A stretch of DNA of 64,000 bases from Trema orientale (Eukaryota > Streptophyta > Magnoliopsida > Rosales > Cannabaceae): positions 62,001 to 126,000 of the forward strand of contig JXTC01000040.1 of NCBI GenBank assembly GCA_002914845.1, read 5' to 3'. Shown one piece after another: positions 12,484 to 24,786 of the stretch (positions are counted from its first letter, which is position 1; each line of letters begins with the position of its first letter). The notes beneath the pieces were generated by a model. That model made no database searches and had not been told where the DNA came from. It saw only the letters and a program-made list of their open reading frames with translations. Position numbers and translations under genes: made by a program.

Positions 12484-14458
12484 CCATTCCTACTCAAACG
12501 CCTCATCTCTCTCTCTCTCTCTCTCTAAAATCGCCATTGGAGCTTCTCTGAAGCTCTCCAAGCTTCCAACAACCGCAGTGCTTATCTACTGGGCAGCATC
12601 ACTTTTTGCGGTATGTGCGTCTGACACTTTTCTTTTCGTATCAGATTTATTTATTTATTTATTTCTATTTTTGGTTTTAGCTGCGAACTTTTAACCCCCA
12701 TAGCCGAAGAAAGTTGGAGAAAATTTTGTTGATTTTGAGCTTTCCCTTATGATTCTGTATCTGGGTTTCTCTCATCGTCGAAAATGGTATAGCTTGGTTT
12801 GGATTCAGCTGAGAAATTTGAACATTTTCCTTCTCGCCTGGACCCAATATTTTCGTTTTCGTCTCCTTCACATTTTCTCGGGAACCAAACGGAAGTGTAC
12901 CCGGCTGGTTTATTTTCAGTGGAAATGAGAAAATCTCTGTTTGCATGTCATACTAGGACAGTTTCACTAAAGGTAATTAAAGGTTTTGCACTGTACGGAT
13001 CATGGTCATATCGTGTATAGAGATGTATAGTAGGGTTGTCAAGTTTCCGTGTGGATTTTGATAAGGTTAATTGGGTTAGGGGCGTTATGTGAATCTTTTT
13101 GGTTCAGATCCAGGTGCACCTTAGAGCTTTTATATGAAAGACCAACGTGGTTTTTCCTTTCTGTGCTTGCTCTCATACTGCTTAGAAAGTTCCCTTATTA
13201 CCTTGCCAAGAAAAGTTGTTTGGGTTTTTGACTGTTTGGTTGGGTGGAGGAGAGAATAAAAACACCGCTTTTTATATCCTCTCTTTCACATTCGAAAGGC
13301 ATCTTTATAGCTATCCAGTTCCCCTGCTTCTAATTTCACTTGGGTCTACCCCATAAACAAATTTCTAAACAGAGTGGGATTTTTAATTTTTGCGTATTCA
13401 TGGCCCTCTTTCATGTTGCCACAGCTGAACTGCACATGGATTTTTTCTTTTTGGCTGTTTTAATTCGAGTAGGGTTGGCTGCGTCTTTGGTTGTGTTAAT
13501 CATTGGATTAGAAACTGTTGGTGCTAAGAGTACAAATTTTACACGTTATTGGATGTTTGAGGGTTGAACAACAACGGTGTGAGATTTAGGTGGCTGTAGT
13601 TAAGAGTGGGTGGGACAGAGACAAAGAAGCATAAACACAGATCAAAGTTGGCTCTTTTTGTATTATTTTTATCTTCTCTCTCTTTTCTTGAAGGAGATTA
13701 GTGTGGGGTTGTGTTTATTGTTTTGTATAGATAACAAGTCATATTTTTAGATGATATGATATTGGGTGAGAATCTTGTATCTGTGCGATGGAGTGTAGGT
13801 GAAAGTATGTAAAGGCTGATGCCTGTTGTTAGCACAGATCGTGTGAATTTGATGTATGGTGTCATCCAAGATAAGTTCTTGAGTTCAAATCCATTTTGTT
13901 GTAATGTTAAATGGGCAAGCATTCTTAAGTTGCTACCAAATTCTTGAGAGATTTAAAAGACGTCTTGTCTTTTATGTACGATTGAATTGGTCTATTTCCT
14001 TGGTTTTCCTAAGATGAGATTTTTTTTTTTTTTTAAGAAAAAAAACTGAATAATTTATCTGCAGCTTATGTTGGAAGGTAAAAATGGAATCTTTCTGTTT
14101 TTGATATTACGTATTCTATTTTCTCTATCAAATGTCATCAATTAACAAGCTTGTCTATTCCTGATAATGAATATGTGAATTGTCGATTATTAATGGGTAG
14201 AAGTTGACACAGGGTACAAATTTAAAGTGTGGGATCTATTTGAGTAATCAGTGGGCCCACTTAGATAAATGCTTTTCTTCTGAATTTAAGACAGCATAAT
14301 AGTAACGTCAGAAACGCTAGATACCTAAACACACTAATTTTGTGGATGGTATTAACATTTATTCTTTTACTAATCAGGGACTTTGGGCACTGAACTCTGG
14401 TTTCATTTTTCGTCTTCATCTCAGAATTGGTGGCCAAAGCAATTCGTAAGAAGAAAGC
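12484..14458 (+). other. 5' leader exon and ~1.8-kb leader intron of the RING E3 gene
   Basis: A CT-microsatellite leader (CTCTCT... at 12509-12526) is followed by a likely splice donor after 12610 (GCG|gtatgt). The best acceptor before the start codon is CATCTCAG ending at 14424. This would place a ~1814-bp intron in the 5' UTR, a layout common in plant RING genes, where such introns often raise expression. The open frames in this stretch look non-coding. The exact transcription start is inferred. Confidence 0.5.
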
Positions 14459-15184
14459 ATGGCTTTGCAGCATTACTTCGCTCACGAATGGAAACCCATC
14501 TCAGGTGCAGCAAACTCCGAAAATTCAAATGGTTCTTTTGACTGCAACATCTGTTTAGACTTCGCACACGAGCCAATAGTCACACTCTGCGGCCATCTCT
14601 ATTGCTGGCCTTGCATCTACAAATGGCTTCATGTCCAAAGTGCCTCCCTTGCCTCCGATGAGCACCCTCAGTGCCCTGTTTGCAAGGCTGACATATCACA
14701 CACCACTATGGTCCCTCTCTATGGCCGTGGCCAGACCACGTCCGAAGCTGAGCTGGAAGGGAAGGCGCTCTGTATGGGAATGGTAATACCACCAAGACCA
14801 TCGGCTTGTGGCGCACAAACTGCTCTTACATCTACTACATCTCGTTCTGGTCAGCAACTTCCATATCGTAATCCTTATCAGAGCCAACAGTACAGTGCTC
14901 ATCAAAATGGCCACTATGATGAGGATTCGTCGTCACCAGTGCTTAATCTCAGTGGTGCACCGATGACAGGTTTTCACCATCCAATGGTGGGGATGTTTGG
15001 GGATATGGTTTATGCCAGGGTGTTTGGAAACTCAGAGAGCTTGTACTCATATCCAAACTCATACCGGCTAATGGGGAGTAGTAGTCCAAGGCTGAGGAGG
15101 CAGGAGATGCAGGCAGACAAGTCACTGAACAGAATTTCAATTTTCCTCTTTTGTTGCTTTCTTCTTTGCCTTATCGTCTTCTAA
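14459..15184 (+). CDS. RMA-type membrane-anchored RING-finger E3 ubiquitin ligase
   Basis: Single-exon coding sequence of 241 aa. A C3HC4 RING lies near the N terminus, at residues ~29-77: C-N-I-C, CGHLYCWPC, then CPVC. The WP after CGHLYC and the compact spacing are typical of RMA/RNF5-family E3 ligases. A low-complexity middle follows, and the last ~17 residues are a hydrophobic tail (ISIFLFCCFLLCLIVF) that would anchor the protein in the ER membrane by its C terminus. Known RMA proteins ubiquitinate membrane cargo such as aquaporins and take part in ER quality control; substrates here are unknown. The start is the first ATG after the leader splice site (AAGCATGGCT). Which RMA paralogue it is cannot be told. 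Confidence 0.9.
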   Translation: MALQHYFAHEWKPISGAANSENSNGSFDCNICLDFAHEPIVTLCGHLYCWPCIYKWLHVQSASLASDEHPQCPVCKADISHTTMVPLYGRGQTTSEAELEGKALCMGMVIPPRPSACGAQTALTSTTSRSGQQLPYRNPYQSQQYSAHQNGHYDEDSSSPVLNLSGAPMTGFHHPMVGMFGDMVYARVFGNSESLYSYPNSYRLMGSSSPRLRRQEMQADKSLNRISIFLFCCFLLCLIVF

Positions 15185-17472
15185 TTGTTGTTTGGGTGAT
15201 TCTCAATTTGCCCATTTGTACACTTTGTAAAGAGAAAAAAAAGAAAGGTATTAAAGTTAGCTTATGAACAACATAGATAGGTGAGATGAGATGTGCCATA
15301 TATGAGGTAATATCTAGATACTTTGAAGAGAAAAACATTTACCATTTGCCTTTAATAGGTTACACCTTTCGTTTGGGGAACATGTTAAATGTTATAACGA
15401 GATTTTCAATCAATCGTACAACGGTATTAAATAGCGTATGGATCTAATGTTACAATGTTATACGTGGTTAGAAAATCAGAACTTGTACCCGGAAACGTAC
15501 TATTTATTTATTTTTAATTTTCATCAAATTCTTGTAGGTGGCATTAGATAAGAAAAATGAAACAAGAAGCATCAACAGTTTATAAGGAACCAGCTACTTA
15601 TCCGGTTCTTTATATTTTCTATGTGTATGAGTTGTTAGAAAAATACCCGTGAGGTTGAGCACGTCCTTTCTAACCTGCCTGGCTGCCAATATGCTATAGC
15701 CTCGTGCAAGCAGTGATTCGACACCGGGACCCCAAGTTGCTTCACTTCAAAAGCCTAAAAGGCATCGAGTTATGTTGGACAACCTGGTGCCCGAAGAATA
15801 TTTCAACTCTCTCTACGTAGTCAAGTGGTCCCTAATTAGGTCATCCAACGAACCCCCTTCATTGATTCCGATATCAGAATCAAAGGGGAGAAAAACAGAA
15901 TAGAAAAATTCAATTTAGGAAGAAGAAAAGTGGTTGCATAGTATCAAAAAATTGGAAATTTGGTCCTTTAGGGACCGCATTGAAATAACATATCTCCAAC
16001 TAAAAAAAAAACTCAACTTGGTCTAAGATTTGAGGATGTGTGTGTGAGTTTGGAAGGTTAGGGTTTAAATCTTGACAGTGTATGTTATTTTCTTTTAAAT
16101 TTGTAGTAAGTAGTGGTCAAACCTATTTTTTTTTTAAAAAAAATAATAAAAAAAAAGTGCCTTACATTATCTTTGCTAATTTGCAAAATAAATATTTTCT
16201 TTTTCCAAAGTTCTGTTTCCAACAGGTTTAAAGTTGGAAATTCTTTGAAATAGAGATGATCCCTTTAATAAATGATGAAAACTATTTTTAAGATAAAAAT
16301 AAAAAGGTATATATAAAAGAAACTTATGATCACATAATGAGACGTACTTGATTTGAACTGGTGAGTTATATACCGGGAGGTCATTTTACTTCAAAATAGA
16401 TTATTCGTGGGGGTTAGGGATGACGATGAAGTGTAATCACAAAGAAAAACAAAACAACAATCCATGGATAAGATTAGGAGGAACGTACATTAGGTGGTGA
16501 AGGTATTCCATTTCCATCAACTTCAGTCCCCACTCGAATTGGCTTTACCACAACTTAGATGACAATAGTGTGTTAAGGACAAACAAGAGGGGTCCAAGAA
16601 CAGGTCACCTAAATGGCAAAAGGGGGTCATGAATGTCTTCATTGGTTCACCTATCTTTGTCTGCTATTGAATTCTCTACTATTGGTCTTTTCTCTTCAAA
16701 GATGTGATTCCTTCCTTGTGTTAATTGTGATGTCTTTTTCCTTTCCTTTTTTTTTTTTTTTGCTATGCAAATAATTTATCTGAAAACTATCCCCCCCAAA
16801 AAAAGGAAAAAAGAAAAAATCTGAAATGCCTAAAAAGTGAGAGGATATTATACAATATAATACTCGGTGTTTTGGGGCCTTTATCTTCCTAGTCAAAATG
16901 CTGTTTGGCCGAATTATGATCATGTTAAAGTGAAAACAGGAGCGAGTTGCATTATTGATCCTTTAGCCAAAATAAATAAATAAATAAACAAATAAGTTAT
17001 CATAATCAAACACGCTCACGTCTATTCAAGCCCGTTCAGTTTGGCACGTAGTCACGTACACTAAAAAAAGCTATACCAAACGAACGAACAATTTCCAGTG
17101 CAAAATCGTAAGAACTCAAGTGGCAATGATCACTAATTTGCCACTTATGAAGTCAACCGACTATCGAATCTGCCCAAGATTAGAGGGGTATCTCTTCAAT
17201 CTTGGGTTGGACTAATTGACCATCACTGTAATATGGATGAGCAAAGATGTCTAAGGATCGAGTCTTCTCCTTATTTAAAGGTTGAAAAGTTTGTTGGAGT
17301 GAGATTATCACCCTAATTTCTTTTATTCAAAGGGAAAATAAATAATATTTTATTTTTAAGATTTGTTTTCTTAGATTGCTACGGGGTTTCTAGACTCTAG
17401 AACACTATGATGATGCTCGTGATTCTTGAAAGACTAGAGATGTCAATGAAAACAAGTTTGAAACAATAATAC
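15185..17472. other. 3' flank and intergenic region
   Basis: This is the 3' UTR of the RING gene (AT-rich, candidate polyadenylation signals up to ~15300) followed by intergenic DNA. The segment 15640-15880 has higher GC and more complex words than its surroundings, perhaps an old transposon fragment, but has no recognisable ends. No gene is supported. Confidence 0.4.
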
Positions 17473-17791
17473 CCATTTCAATACAGTAATTAGTAACATG
17501 TACTATGTTTTGGCAGTTACCTTACGTAACAAAAAAAATCCTCACATGCATTGACCCATTGACTTCGATTTATAGATCCACACTATCATTTTCATTTAAT
17601 GTGGTCTCTGGATGGTTCAATTACCATCCTTAATATCCATTTCAATACAGTAATTAGTAACATGTACTATGTTTTGGCACTTACCTTACGTAAATAAAAT
17701 AATCCTCACGTGCATTGACCCATTGACTCTGATATATAGATCCACACTGTCATTTTCATTTACTGTGGTCTCTGGATGGTTCAATTACCAT
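17473..17791. repeat. ~164-bp tandem duplication (2 copies)
   Basis: Copy 1 begins at 17473 (CCATTTCAATACAG) and copy 2 at 17637, with about 95% identity by eye. Shared phrases include TTAGTAACATGTACTATG, TTGACCCATTGACT and GGTCTCTGGATGGTTC. The scattered differences show it is older than the 495-bp duplication at the left of the window. No coding potential. Confidence 0.85.
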
Positions 17792-18231
17792 TGATCTTAA
17801 TAGTTGGTGGTGATTAGTGGGAAGCTTTTCTTTGTTTTGCCAGCAGAGCCAGCTGTCATTCTCTCTTAATTATTGTTCTTCAGTCTTTAATTTGCCTCCA
17901 CAAGAAGCAATTGATGAAACTTCGAGGCATATGCTCATTGACTTTTTAAGTTAATTTATGATCATCATCTTTTTCAAGATGGTGTCGTATATTTATATCT
18001 ATAACAAAATTTTGAGATTCAGTAAGTGGAGATATTTTCTATTCCCATGATTTGAGGTCCACTTAACTTTGTCGTTTTACTTTCTATAATGGAAGGGTTT
18101 TTTTTTTTTTTTTTTTTTTGTCAGCTAGTGGTGAAAAAAAAAATGAAAAATTTGACCTAAATAGTACTAATTTAGACTTTTTTTAATTGCTTTTTTTAAA
18201 TTAATATTTTTAGTACCATCACAAACTGTAT

Positions 18232-18318
18232 GACGAGGGGTCACACAATTTGTGACTATAAAATTATGACTTTTTTAAGACTAATTAATAGTCACAAATT
18301 ATGTGACCCTTCATCACA
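18232..18318. repeat. Imperfect palindrome
   Basis: GAGGGGTCACACAATTTGTGACT on the left is mirrored by AGTCACAAATTATGTGACCCTTC on the right, so the strand could form a hairpin of ~25 bp with an AT-rich loop. The same GTCACAAA words recur in the Mutator-like element at 18841-19489, suggesting a related, more decayed element spanning roughly 18145-18420. Confidence 0.55.
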
Positions 18319-18840
18319 TAGGGTCACAAAATATTAAAATGCTAATAAAAAATTCATTTTTTAAATTACTCTTAAAAATAGTCATTTTAGTCAAAATTAC
18401 TGATATTTATTTCAATTTCAATGAGAAATAGGGTAAAACAATTGGCCATTGGGTATGTTCATGGGCTATGGTTGAGGTTTAACTGGCTAAGCCTATTCCA
18501 CCGATTCGGTATCCTCAAAGCATTGGAGGAAATTAGGCCCATTACTATATTTAAAAAAATTCAACAGATATAGCAAGCAATACAGTTTTGATAACTGCTA
18601 TTTCATTTTATTGTACTAGTGTGTTGCTTATAGAAGTTTTTATTTTGATTAAAATGGAAGCAAAAAAGAAAAATTAAATCTTTTAACGTCTCAAAACTAT
18701 TATGAAAAGTGAATCGATCTCTTATAAAATCGTTTACTAAACAGTTTGCTTGCAAAACTATTTTTAGGCAGCATCTCATGAATAATATGACATAAAATGA
18801 GAAAAAAATACAATTATTAAAACAAAAAGTATAAAAGGAC

Positions 18841-19489
18841 GGGAAATTGCTGGGAGTAATCCATTTTTTTTGCAACTTGACTTTTTTAGTTTCTTTTTTC
18901 AAAATGATTTTTATAGTACAAAATAATGACTTTTTTAGTCTATTTTGGAGAGAGAGAGAGAGAAAAAAAAAAATCATTCCGAGACTACCCTTCTGCCTTG
19001 TTTCTGGTAGTCAAAATTTTGTGACTGAAGCTCACATTTTATTTCACATCGTTATGAACGTTGTGAGTTTTCGAAGACATATGCAGTATCATAATTTTGT
19101 AATTTACATCATGATTAGAAGTACTCACAATTTGTCTGATTATGTTTCACAATATTTACGATACATTTCAGGGTATATTTTTAATTATTATATTGCTCAC
19201 AATTCTGTTACAATTAGTCATAATTTTGTGACTGAGAGTCACAGTTTATTTTGCATCGTTACAAATAGTTGAAAGAGTTTATATTTAAGTGTAACTAAGA
19301 ATCACACATTTGTGATGGAGAGTAATAAAAGATAGTTGAACGTTATTTATTAATAACAGGGTATCTTAGACTTTTTGTTATGTGAGGAGTAATAGAAAAA
19401 TTATTATTAAAAAAGAGACTAAAAAAGTCAAGTTGCAAAAAAAAAAAAAAAAAGAAAAGAAAACAACCGACTACTCCCATCATTTTTCC
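18841..19489. mobile_element. Non-autonomous Mutator-like element with a 9-bp target duplication
   Basis: A 649-bp foldback element is flanked by perfect 9-bp repeats TAAAAGGAC at 18832-18840 and 19490-19498. Ends are inverted: GGGAAATTGCTGGGAGTA on the left against TACTCCCATCATTTTTCC on the right, followed by GCAACTTGACTTTTTTAG and its complement. The middle contains GTGACT...AGTCAC words. The 9-bp duplication and long inverted ends indicate MULE origin. The 141-residue open frame inside reads as transposon sequence, not a gene. Confidence 0.8.
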
Positions 19490-19517
19490 TAAAAGGACAA
19501 CCACCATAAATTCTTGG

Positions 19518-20815
19518 GTTTTGGACACTTATACCTATTTTTCAAAAAATAATACCAAATTTACGACCTTTCAAAAATAATAAAAATCCATACGACCTTT
19601 TTATGACATTTTTCTAAATACTTTGAAAGTCAGAAAACACGGTGGTATTTTAGTAAATAAGTCTTTTTTTTTTTTTTTTAACAGGAAACCTCAAAGATTT
19701 GTTGGAAACCAATTTGGTTTAATTTGGTTTCCTATTAGCGGAATATTCTGTAAGTAAGTAAATCACAGGAAACCACAAAGGTTTCCTGGAAACCAGTTTG
19801 GTTTCCTTTAGCCGAAAGTCCTGTACGTAAGTAAATCACAGGAAAGTACAAAGGTTTCCTAGAAACCATTTTGGTTTCCTTTAGCCGAATATCCTATACG
19901 TAAGTAAATCACATGAAACCATGAACATTTCCGGGAAATCATCATGGTTTCCTTTTTGCAGAATATCCTGTAGCTAAATAAATCACAGGAAACTACCGTG
20001 ATTTCCGAATATCCTGTACGTAAAGAAATCACATGAAACCATGAATATTTTTGGGAAACCATTGTGGTTTTCTTTTTGTAAAATGTCCTGTAATTAAATA
20101 AATCACAAGAAACCATCGTGGTTTCCTTTTCGTAGATTGCCCTGTAGCTAAGTAAATCACAGGAAACTACAAAAATTTCATAGAAACCATTGTAATTTTT
20201 TTTTCAAATCATAGAAAATAATGAAAGTTTCCTGAAAGCTATTGTGATTTCCTTTTTGAAGAATGCCCCGTAGCAAGAATTGCGTGAAACATTGAACAAG
20301 GACGCTGAAGAATATGATCAAGTTCTCAAATTAAGTAATTATATTTTTGAAGTAAAAGCAACAGAAATATATATTGATTTTTGGATTCTGGCAACTAGTT
20401 TCCAATAACCAAATTGGTTTCTAGTAAGTAATAATTGAATTAACTAAATAGTTCTACTGTTTATGATAGAAACTAATTTAGTTTTCAGTTTTTATTTACT
20501 AAATAGTTATGATATTTATGGTGAAAACTAATATAGTTGTTGGTTTTTAGTAACCAATTTAGTTTCTAGTTTCCAAAAATCAATTAGTTTATGATTTCTA
20601 ATAATAAATTGGTAATTAGTTTTAAGAGTGATGAGCTACAAGTAAACTAGTAGCAAAAAGAAACAAGAAAAAATAGAAATTCTAAGATGTTTTTGGTCTT
20701 TTTTAGCAAAAAATTGTTATTTTTCTAAAAAAAAGTAGTACACAAATAAATAAAAATTTGGACATAATATTCTTGGTATTATTTATCAAAATGTAGTACT
20801 AAGTGTCTTTTTTCC
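19518..20815. mobile_element. Mutator-like element carrying an internal tandem array
   Basis: A 1298-bp element has degenerate inverted ends (GGACACTTATACC... on the left, ...TACTAAGTGTC on the right, continuing with AATAATACCA / TGGTATTATT). It is flanked by near-identical direct repeats TAAATTCTTGG at 19507-19517 and TAAATTCATGG at 20816-20826 (10 of 11). It starts only 9 bp after the target duplication of the previous element. Its interior is dominated by the GGAAACC tandem array. No transposase is visible. Confidence 0.6.
19681..20280. repeat. Tandem array of ~9 units, 46-83 bp each (GGAAACC repeat)
   Basis: Units begin with variants of ACAGGAAACC, contain one or two further GGAAACCA or TGGTTTCC words, then a (AT)CCTGTA and end in TAAGTAAATC or a close variant. 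Successive starts are near 19681, 19764, 19838, 19910 and onward to about 20215. Unit length varies (typically 70-75 bp, with shorter deleted ones), and divergence rises toward the right. Within each unit GGAAACC and GGTTTCC form short inverted pairs. Confidence 0.8.
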
Positions 20816-20826
20816 TAAATTCATGG

Positions 20827-21305
20827 CGCCGAAATGCTTCAATGATGGGCCAATCCAAGTTCAAAGAGTTGGGCCTAACCCATCCGAGGGCTAAACACCA
20901 ATAGACTCTGACGGCGGGAGAGGGCCTAGAGAAGGTACTCATTTTGGCCCAATTCCTCCTCCTTTTTCCTTCCTCTCTCGGTTGAAAAAAAAAAGAAAAT
21001 TCCAATTCTGTACTTCTTAATATGAAAGCTTCAACAATTAAAATTATGTGGTAGAAGTTTTATTACAAAATGGACCATACGTTGATAACATGAACATGTT
21101 GAGGACCAGCTGTTATATAGATAGATATGCAATATGCTCGTATAGTCATATTAATATACCAGGGCCTCCACATCGTTGTTCCCGAGATAATAGTTGAATC
21201 AATTTACACACACTCATTTGCTTATTTATAGTAAACAAATACAGGAGAGCATTCCACTGGAACTGAAATTAAAAAAAGAAAATTAAAAATTTACATCGCA
21301 AAATT
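20827..21305. other. Intergenic, nothing recognised
   Basis: A slightly GC-richer patch at 20830-20960 precedes AT-rich sequence leading to the tRNA gene. I see no gene or defined element. Confidence 0.4.
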
Positions 21306-21377
21306 GTTGCTGCCCAGGATCGAACTGGGGACCTTTAGTGTGTAAGACTAACGTGATAACCACTACACCACAGCAAC
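21306..21377 (-). tRNA. tRNA-Val (anticodon UAC)
   Basis: The minus strand folds into a complete cloverleaf of 72 nt without intron. The acceptor stem GTTGCTG pairs perfectly with CAGCAAC; the D stem GTG pairs with CAC; the anticodon stem TTAGT pairs with ACTAA around the loop CTTACAC, giving anticodon TAC (reads GUA valine codons). The T arm is CCCAG-TTCGATC-CTGGG. A TTTT tract follows the 3' end within a few bases, as expected for an RNA polymerase III terminator. CCA is not encoded, as normal for eukaryotic tRNA genes. Confidence 0.96.
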
Positions 21378-24053
21378 GAGATGATGACACGAGTGATTAA
21401 GTCTGATAATTATCACTTAGAGCAAAAAAAAAAGAAAAGGAAAGAGAAAAAAGAAGAGTATGCTAATTGTCATATACATTGGTCCCTCTCTCTATGATCT
21501 TTCTAGTTTCATTTCTTTCTCTTACATTGACACGCTTAGCAAAAATTTTCAGCATCTAAAATCAAAATAAGGTTGTATTTGTATATTATTCTTTTTGGGT
21601 TGAAATATATAGTAAGCAATAGATATGTGATGTGTACTTATAGGTCTGGTATAATTTTTCCCTGAGGTGATCATGTCTTGCTTGGTACTTTTGTCAACGG
21701 CATTTCAAGGTGAAACTTTCTTGGTTCAAGTTTAGGGAGATGAAAAATTAAAGATATATTTACTTTTTTTCAAAAGTCATGTTTTGAAGTGAACACTACT
21801 TTAACCGAAGCCAACATAAGAAAAGAAAAAAAAAAAAAAAAAGAAGAAAAAGAAATATAGAGGATCATCTCATCATGCACATGTTTCTATCCCATAGGTA
21901 AACACCTAACCTTGCACCTTTCCTTTAGTAGTCAAATTCTTGTTGCCAACAACTCTTTGGCCATTCCAATATGTACTTTAATGTTATTTATTCATTTATT
22001 TTATTTGGATCTTTTTCTTTTTTTTTTCTTTTAACATAATTGTTGTTGATTTCTTGCTTGCTTTTTCCCTGGTAATTGTGTTTTGCTGCTGGTAATGTTC
22101 TGAAATTTAAGAATAATTCTTTTTATTAGTCAAGACTTGTCTCAACATAATATTGAGTCATTGACCATGTTATTAAAAAAATAAATGAACAAGAAAAAAT
22201 CCCGCACTAAAATTATCCTTGTGATTGATCTTAAGCCGATCAGATGTTAATTTTATTTATTTATTTATTTTTGTTGAGAAAATCAATTCTTTCCGCAAAT
22301 GTCGATCTACATAAGATTTGGATGAGATTAAATCTCATCTAGCAAAGTTCACTGTCTGCCGTAAAAGCATACAATTTATCAAATCATGACAAAGAACAAC
22401 CAGAAAATGAGATCAGAAAAAAAAAAAAAAAAATCGTCAGAGATGATTAACCCAAGTACAGATACTGACAAAACAACTCAATAACCGAGATAATACAAAC
22501 ACTTTCAACAAAAAGAGAGACTTATTCAAGTATAATAATTTATATATTCAAGAGATAATCATAAAACGCTCATAATTCTCCCCTGCCAAAGAATAGACAT
22601 GGGAGCGATAGAAATTTGTGTCTTCTTCTTCTTGTCTTTGAAGATGTTTTGACAGAAATAAAAGCTTGTGTTTTCTTTGGGAAAATTTGTGAATGTTGAG
22701 GGATCGATCATTATAAGTAAAATTACATATAGATTAACTGCAAAAAGATATCATTATTTGGCTTGTACAAAATTATAGTTGCACATTTAAAATTTTCAAA
22801 ATATTTATTCTCTATAAGCAAATTGACTTTAACGTTCTTTATTAAACACGAAATTTAAAATGAGAATATCTTATTTATGCTAAAAAATTTCTAAGATTTA
22901 TTAAAAATAACTTAAACAATCAGCTCATATTACCTAATTTATGCGCATAATATAAAGATTCTAAATATAAATGTATAACTTTGCATAAACCAAGAAGTAT
23001 ATTTAAAGCCCTTGAAAGTTGAAGTTCACCCAAATTCATAGCATAATTTATCTCCTTTTGTGCTAAAATACATAATTCACAAGAGCACTTAAGTACCATA
23101 TATATATATATATATTTTAAACAAAGTTGACTTAATTAATAATCTCTACTTATTACACATTAAAGAAAAATATTCACTACTATTCAATCCCCACCCCCAC
23201 TTCATTAGGGATAGTAAGTTTTTACGCCTATTTCCGATATGACTCGAACCTAAGTCCGAGATCCCAAATAACGGGTACTCTTAGCTAACGCTTGAGCTAA
23301 CCTTATCACGGTACCACATAGATTAGGTCACCAGAAAAGCAACAATTAATATCATGATTGAACAGCAGACATTTGGAAAGTTTGCGAGACCCTTCCAAAG
23401 TTGGGTCAGACTTCCCGGCCCTTCCTTTGATTTTCCTCCGTTTAATTAATCTGATTTATTTATTTATTTACTTATTTTTAATAATTTCTATAAATTTGTT
23501 GGGCACTAATTGGATGACTAAAGAGGTCATTTTAAGTGTTCACTCAGTGCACCCAAAATCCCCAACCAATGCTCTACTTAATCGAATCAATACTTACTAT
23601 ATATATATATATATATTCAACTCAACTCTGTTAATTAATTTGCAATTGACTAAAGCCAATAAACCAATCCTTACTCAAGTATTATTACAAATTAATAACA
23701 CTTGCCATATTCCTAATGTAAAAGCCATGAAACTTCTATGTCCCTACAGCCCCATATCTTTTTCTTGTCAAAAGAAATTAAAATACTTTTAATAACTTTT
23801 GAATGGTGGGCCTTTAAGAAAGCTGATTGGCACTAAAGAAACTCAAAGAAAGAAGCTGTGTCAATTAAGTCCACCCTCTCCCCTGCACTAGCTAGTAGTT
23901 TCCTAGATATTGATATATAAAGTCTAGAATTATAAAGAGGTGGTGAAGGTTGTTGTATAAGGCCATATATACTACTAGTAGTAGTACTACTACTTTGGTT
24001 CTTGAATCCATTCAAGTACAAAATAAGATTAACCATGCTACAAAACTAAGCAC
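21378..24053. other. Intergenic region upstream of the HSF gene
   Basis: AT-rich with poly(A), (TA)n at about 23099-23115 and 23579-23594, and no supported gene. The last ~200 bp is the HSF promoter side. A SINE-like fragment at 23180-23320 is listed separately. Confidence 0.5.
23180..23320 (-). mobile_element. tRNA-derived SINE-like fragment
   Basis: Read on the minus strand it shows an A-box-like GGTTAGCTCAAGCGTTAGC, then about 35 bp later a B-box-like AGGTTCGAGTC, the spacing of RNA polymerase III internal promoters. It does not fold as a tRNA. Ends and target duplication were not found, so the borders are approximate. Confidence 0.45.
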
Positions 24054-24755
24054 ATGTGTCATGATCATATGGCTAAGAATGAAGTAGAAGCACAGCTGGC
24101 TCATGATGATCACGAGCTGATCAACAGCCATGGTGCTGGCCACATCATCAGTGCTACTAGCTCTTCTTCGGGGCAGTCGCCGAGGGCGAAGGGCCCCGCC
24201 CCTTTCCTGTCCAAGACGTACGATTTGCTCGAGGAATCAGGCGGCGTAGTACTAGGAGCCGGAGCTGGTGAAGATCATCATGGGAGGAAGAAGACTACGA
24301 CATCAAATATTGTCTCATGGAATGTGGAGGGCAACGGTTTTATAGTATGGTCTCTCGCGGAATTTTCGGAACTCTTGCTTCCTAAGTATTTCAAGCACAA
24401 TAATTTTTCCAGCTTCATTCGCCAGCTTAATACCTATGTGAGTTATCTAATTAATTTCAACAAACTCTATATATATATATATATATACTCCTTCATTATG
24501 AGATAATATATGTTTTTTACATCATTAATGAGCATGTTATGTAGTTATATATATATATATATATATATATCTCACTTTTCAATTAGTGCTCAAACAAAGT
24601 ACCTGGTTAGCTCAACTAGATCAAAAGCCTGATTCTAATGAAGGATTGTATTAGGTGACTAATTATCAGAATAGGCTCCCGATCGATGGTCGGTTATGTG
24701 GTGTGCTTTTCGTGTTCTTTCCAATCAAGAGCATAATTTTTTTACACTTTTTTCT

Positions 24756-24786
<31 letters not shown>

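Noticed and set aside
12221-12487. 88-residue minus-strand open frame
   Set aside because: It overlaps the promoter of the RING gene and has low-complexity Phe/Leu from a poly(A) region.
14696-15140. Minus-strand open frames under the RING gene
   Set aside because: They are antisense shadows of the RMA-type coding sequence.
15640-15880. Candidate LTR or gene fragment
   Set aside because: The segment has higher complexity, but I could not find direct repeats, a primer-binding site or an open frame.
18847-19272. 141-residue open frame
   Set aside because: It sits wholly inside the 18841-19489 foldback element, begins in the inverted end and has no protein-like features beyond AT-rich codons.
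19681-20280. Possible CRISPR-like array
   Set aside because: Repeat and spacer are not separable; units vary throughout, and this is a plant nuclear sequence.
23223-23320. A second tRNA gene on the minus strand
   Set aside because: No cloverleaf can be drawn; it only keeps the promoter boxes.
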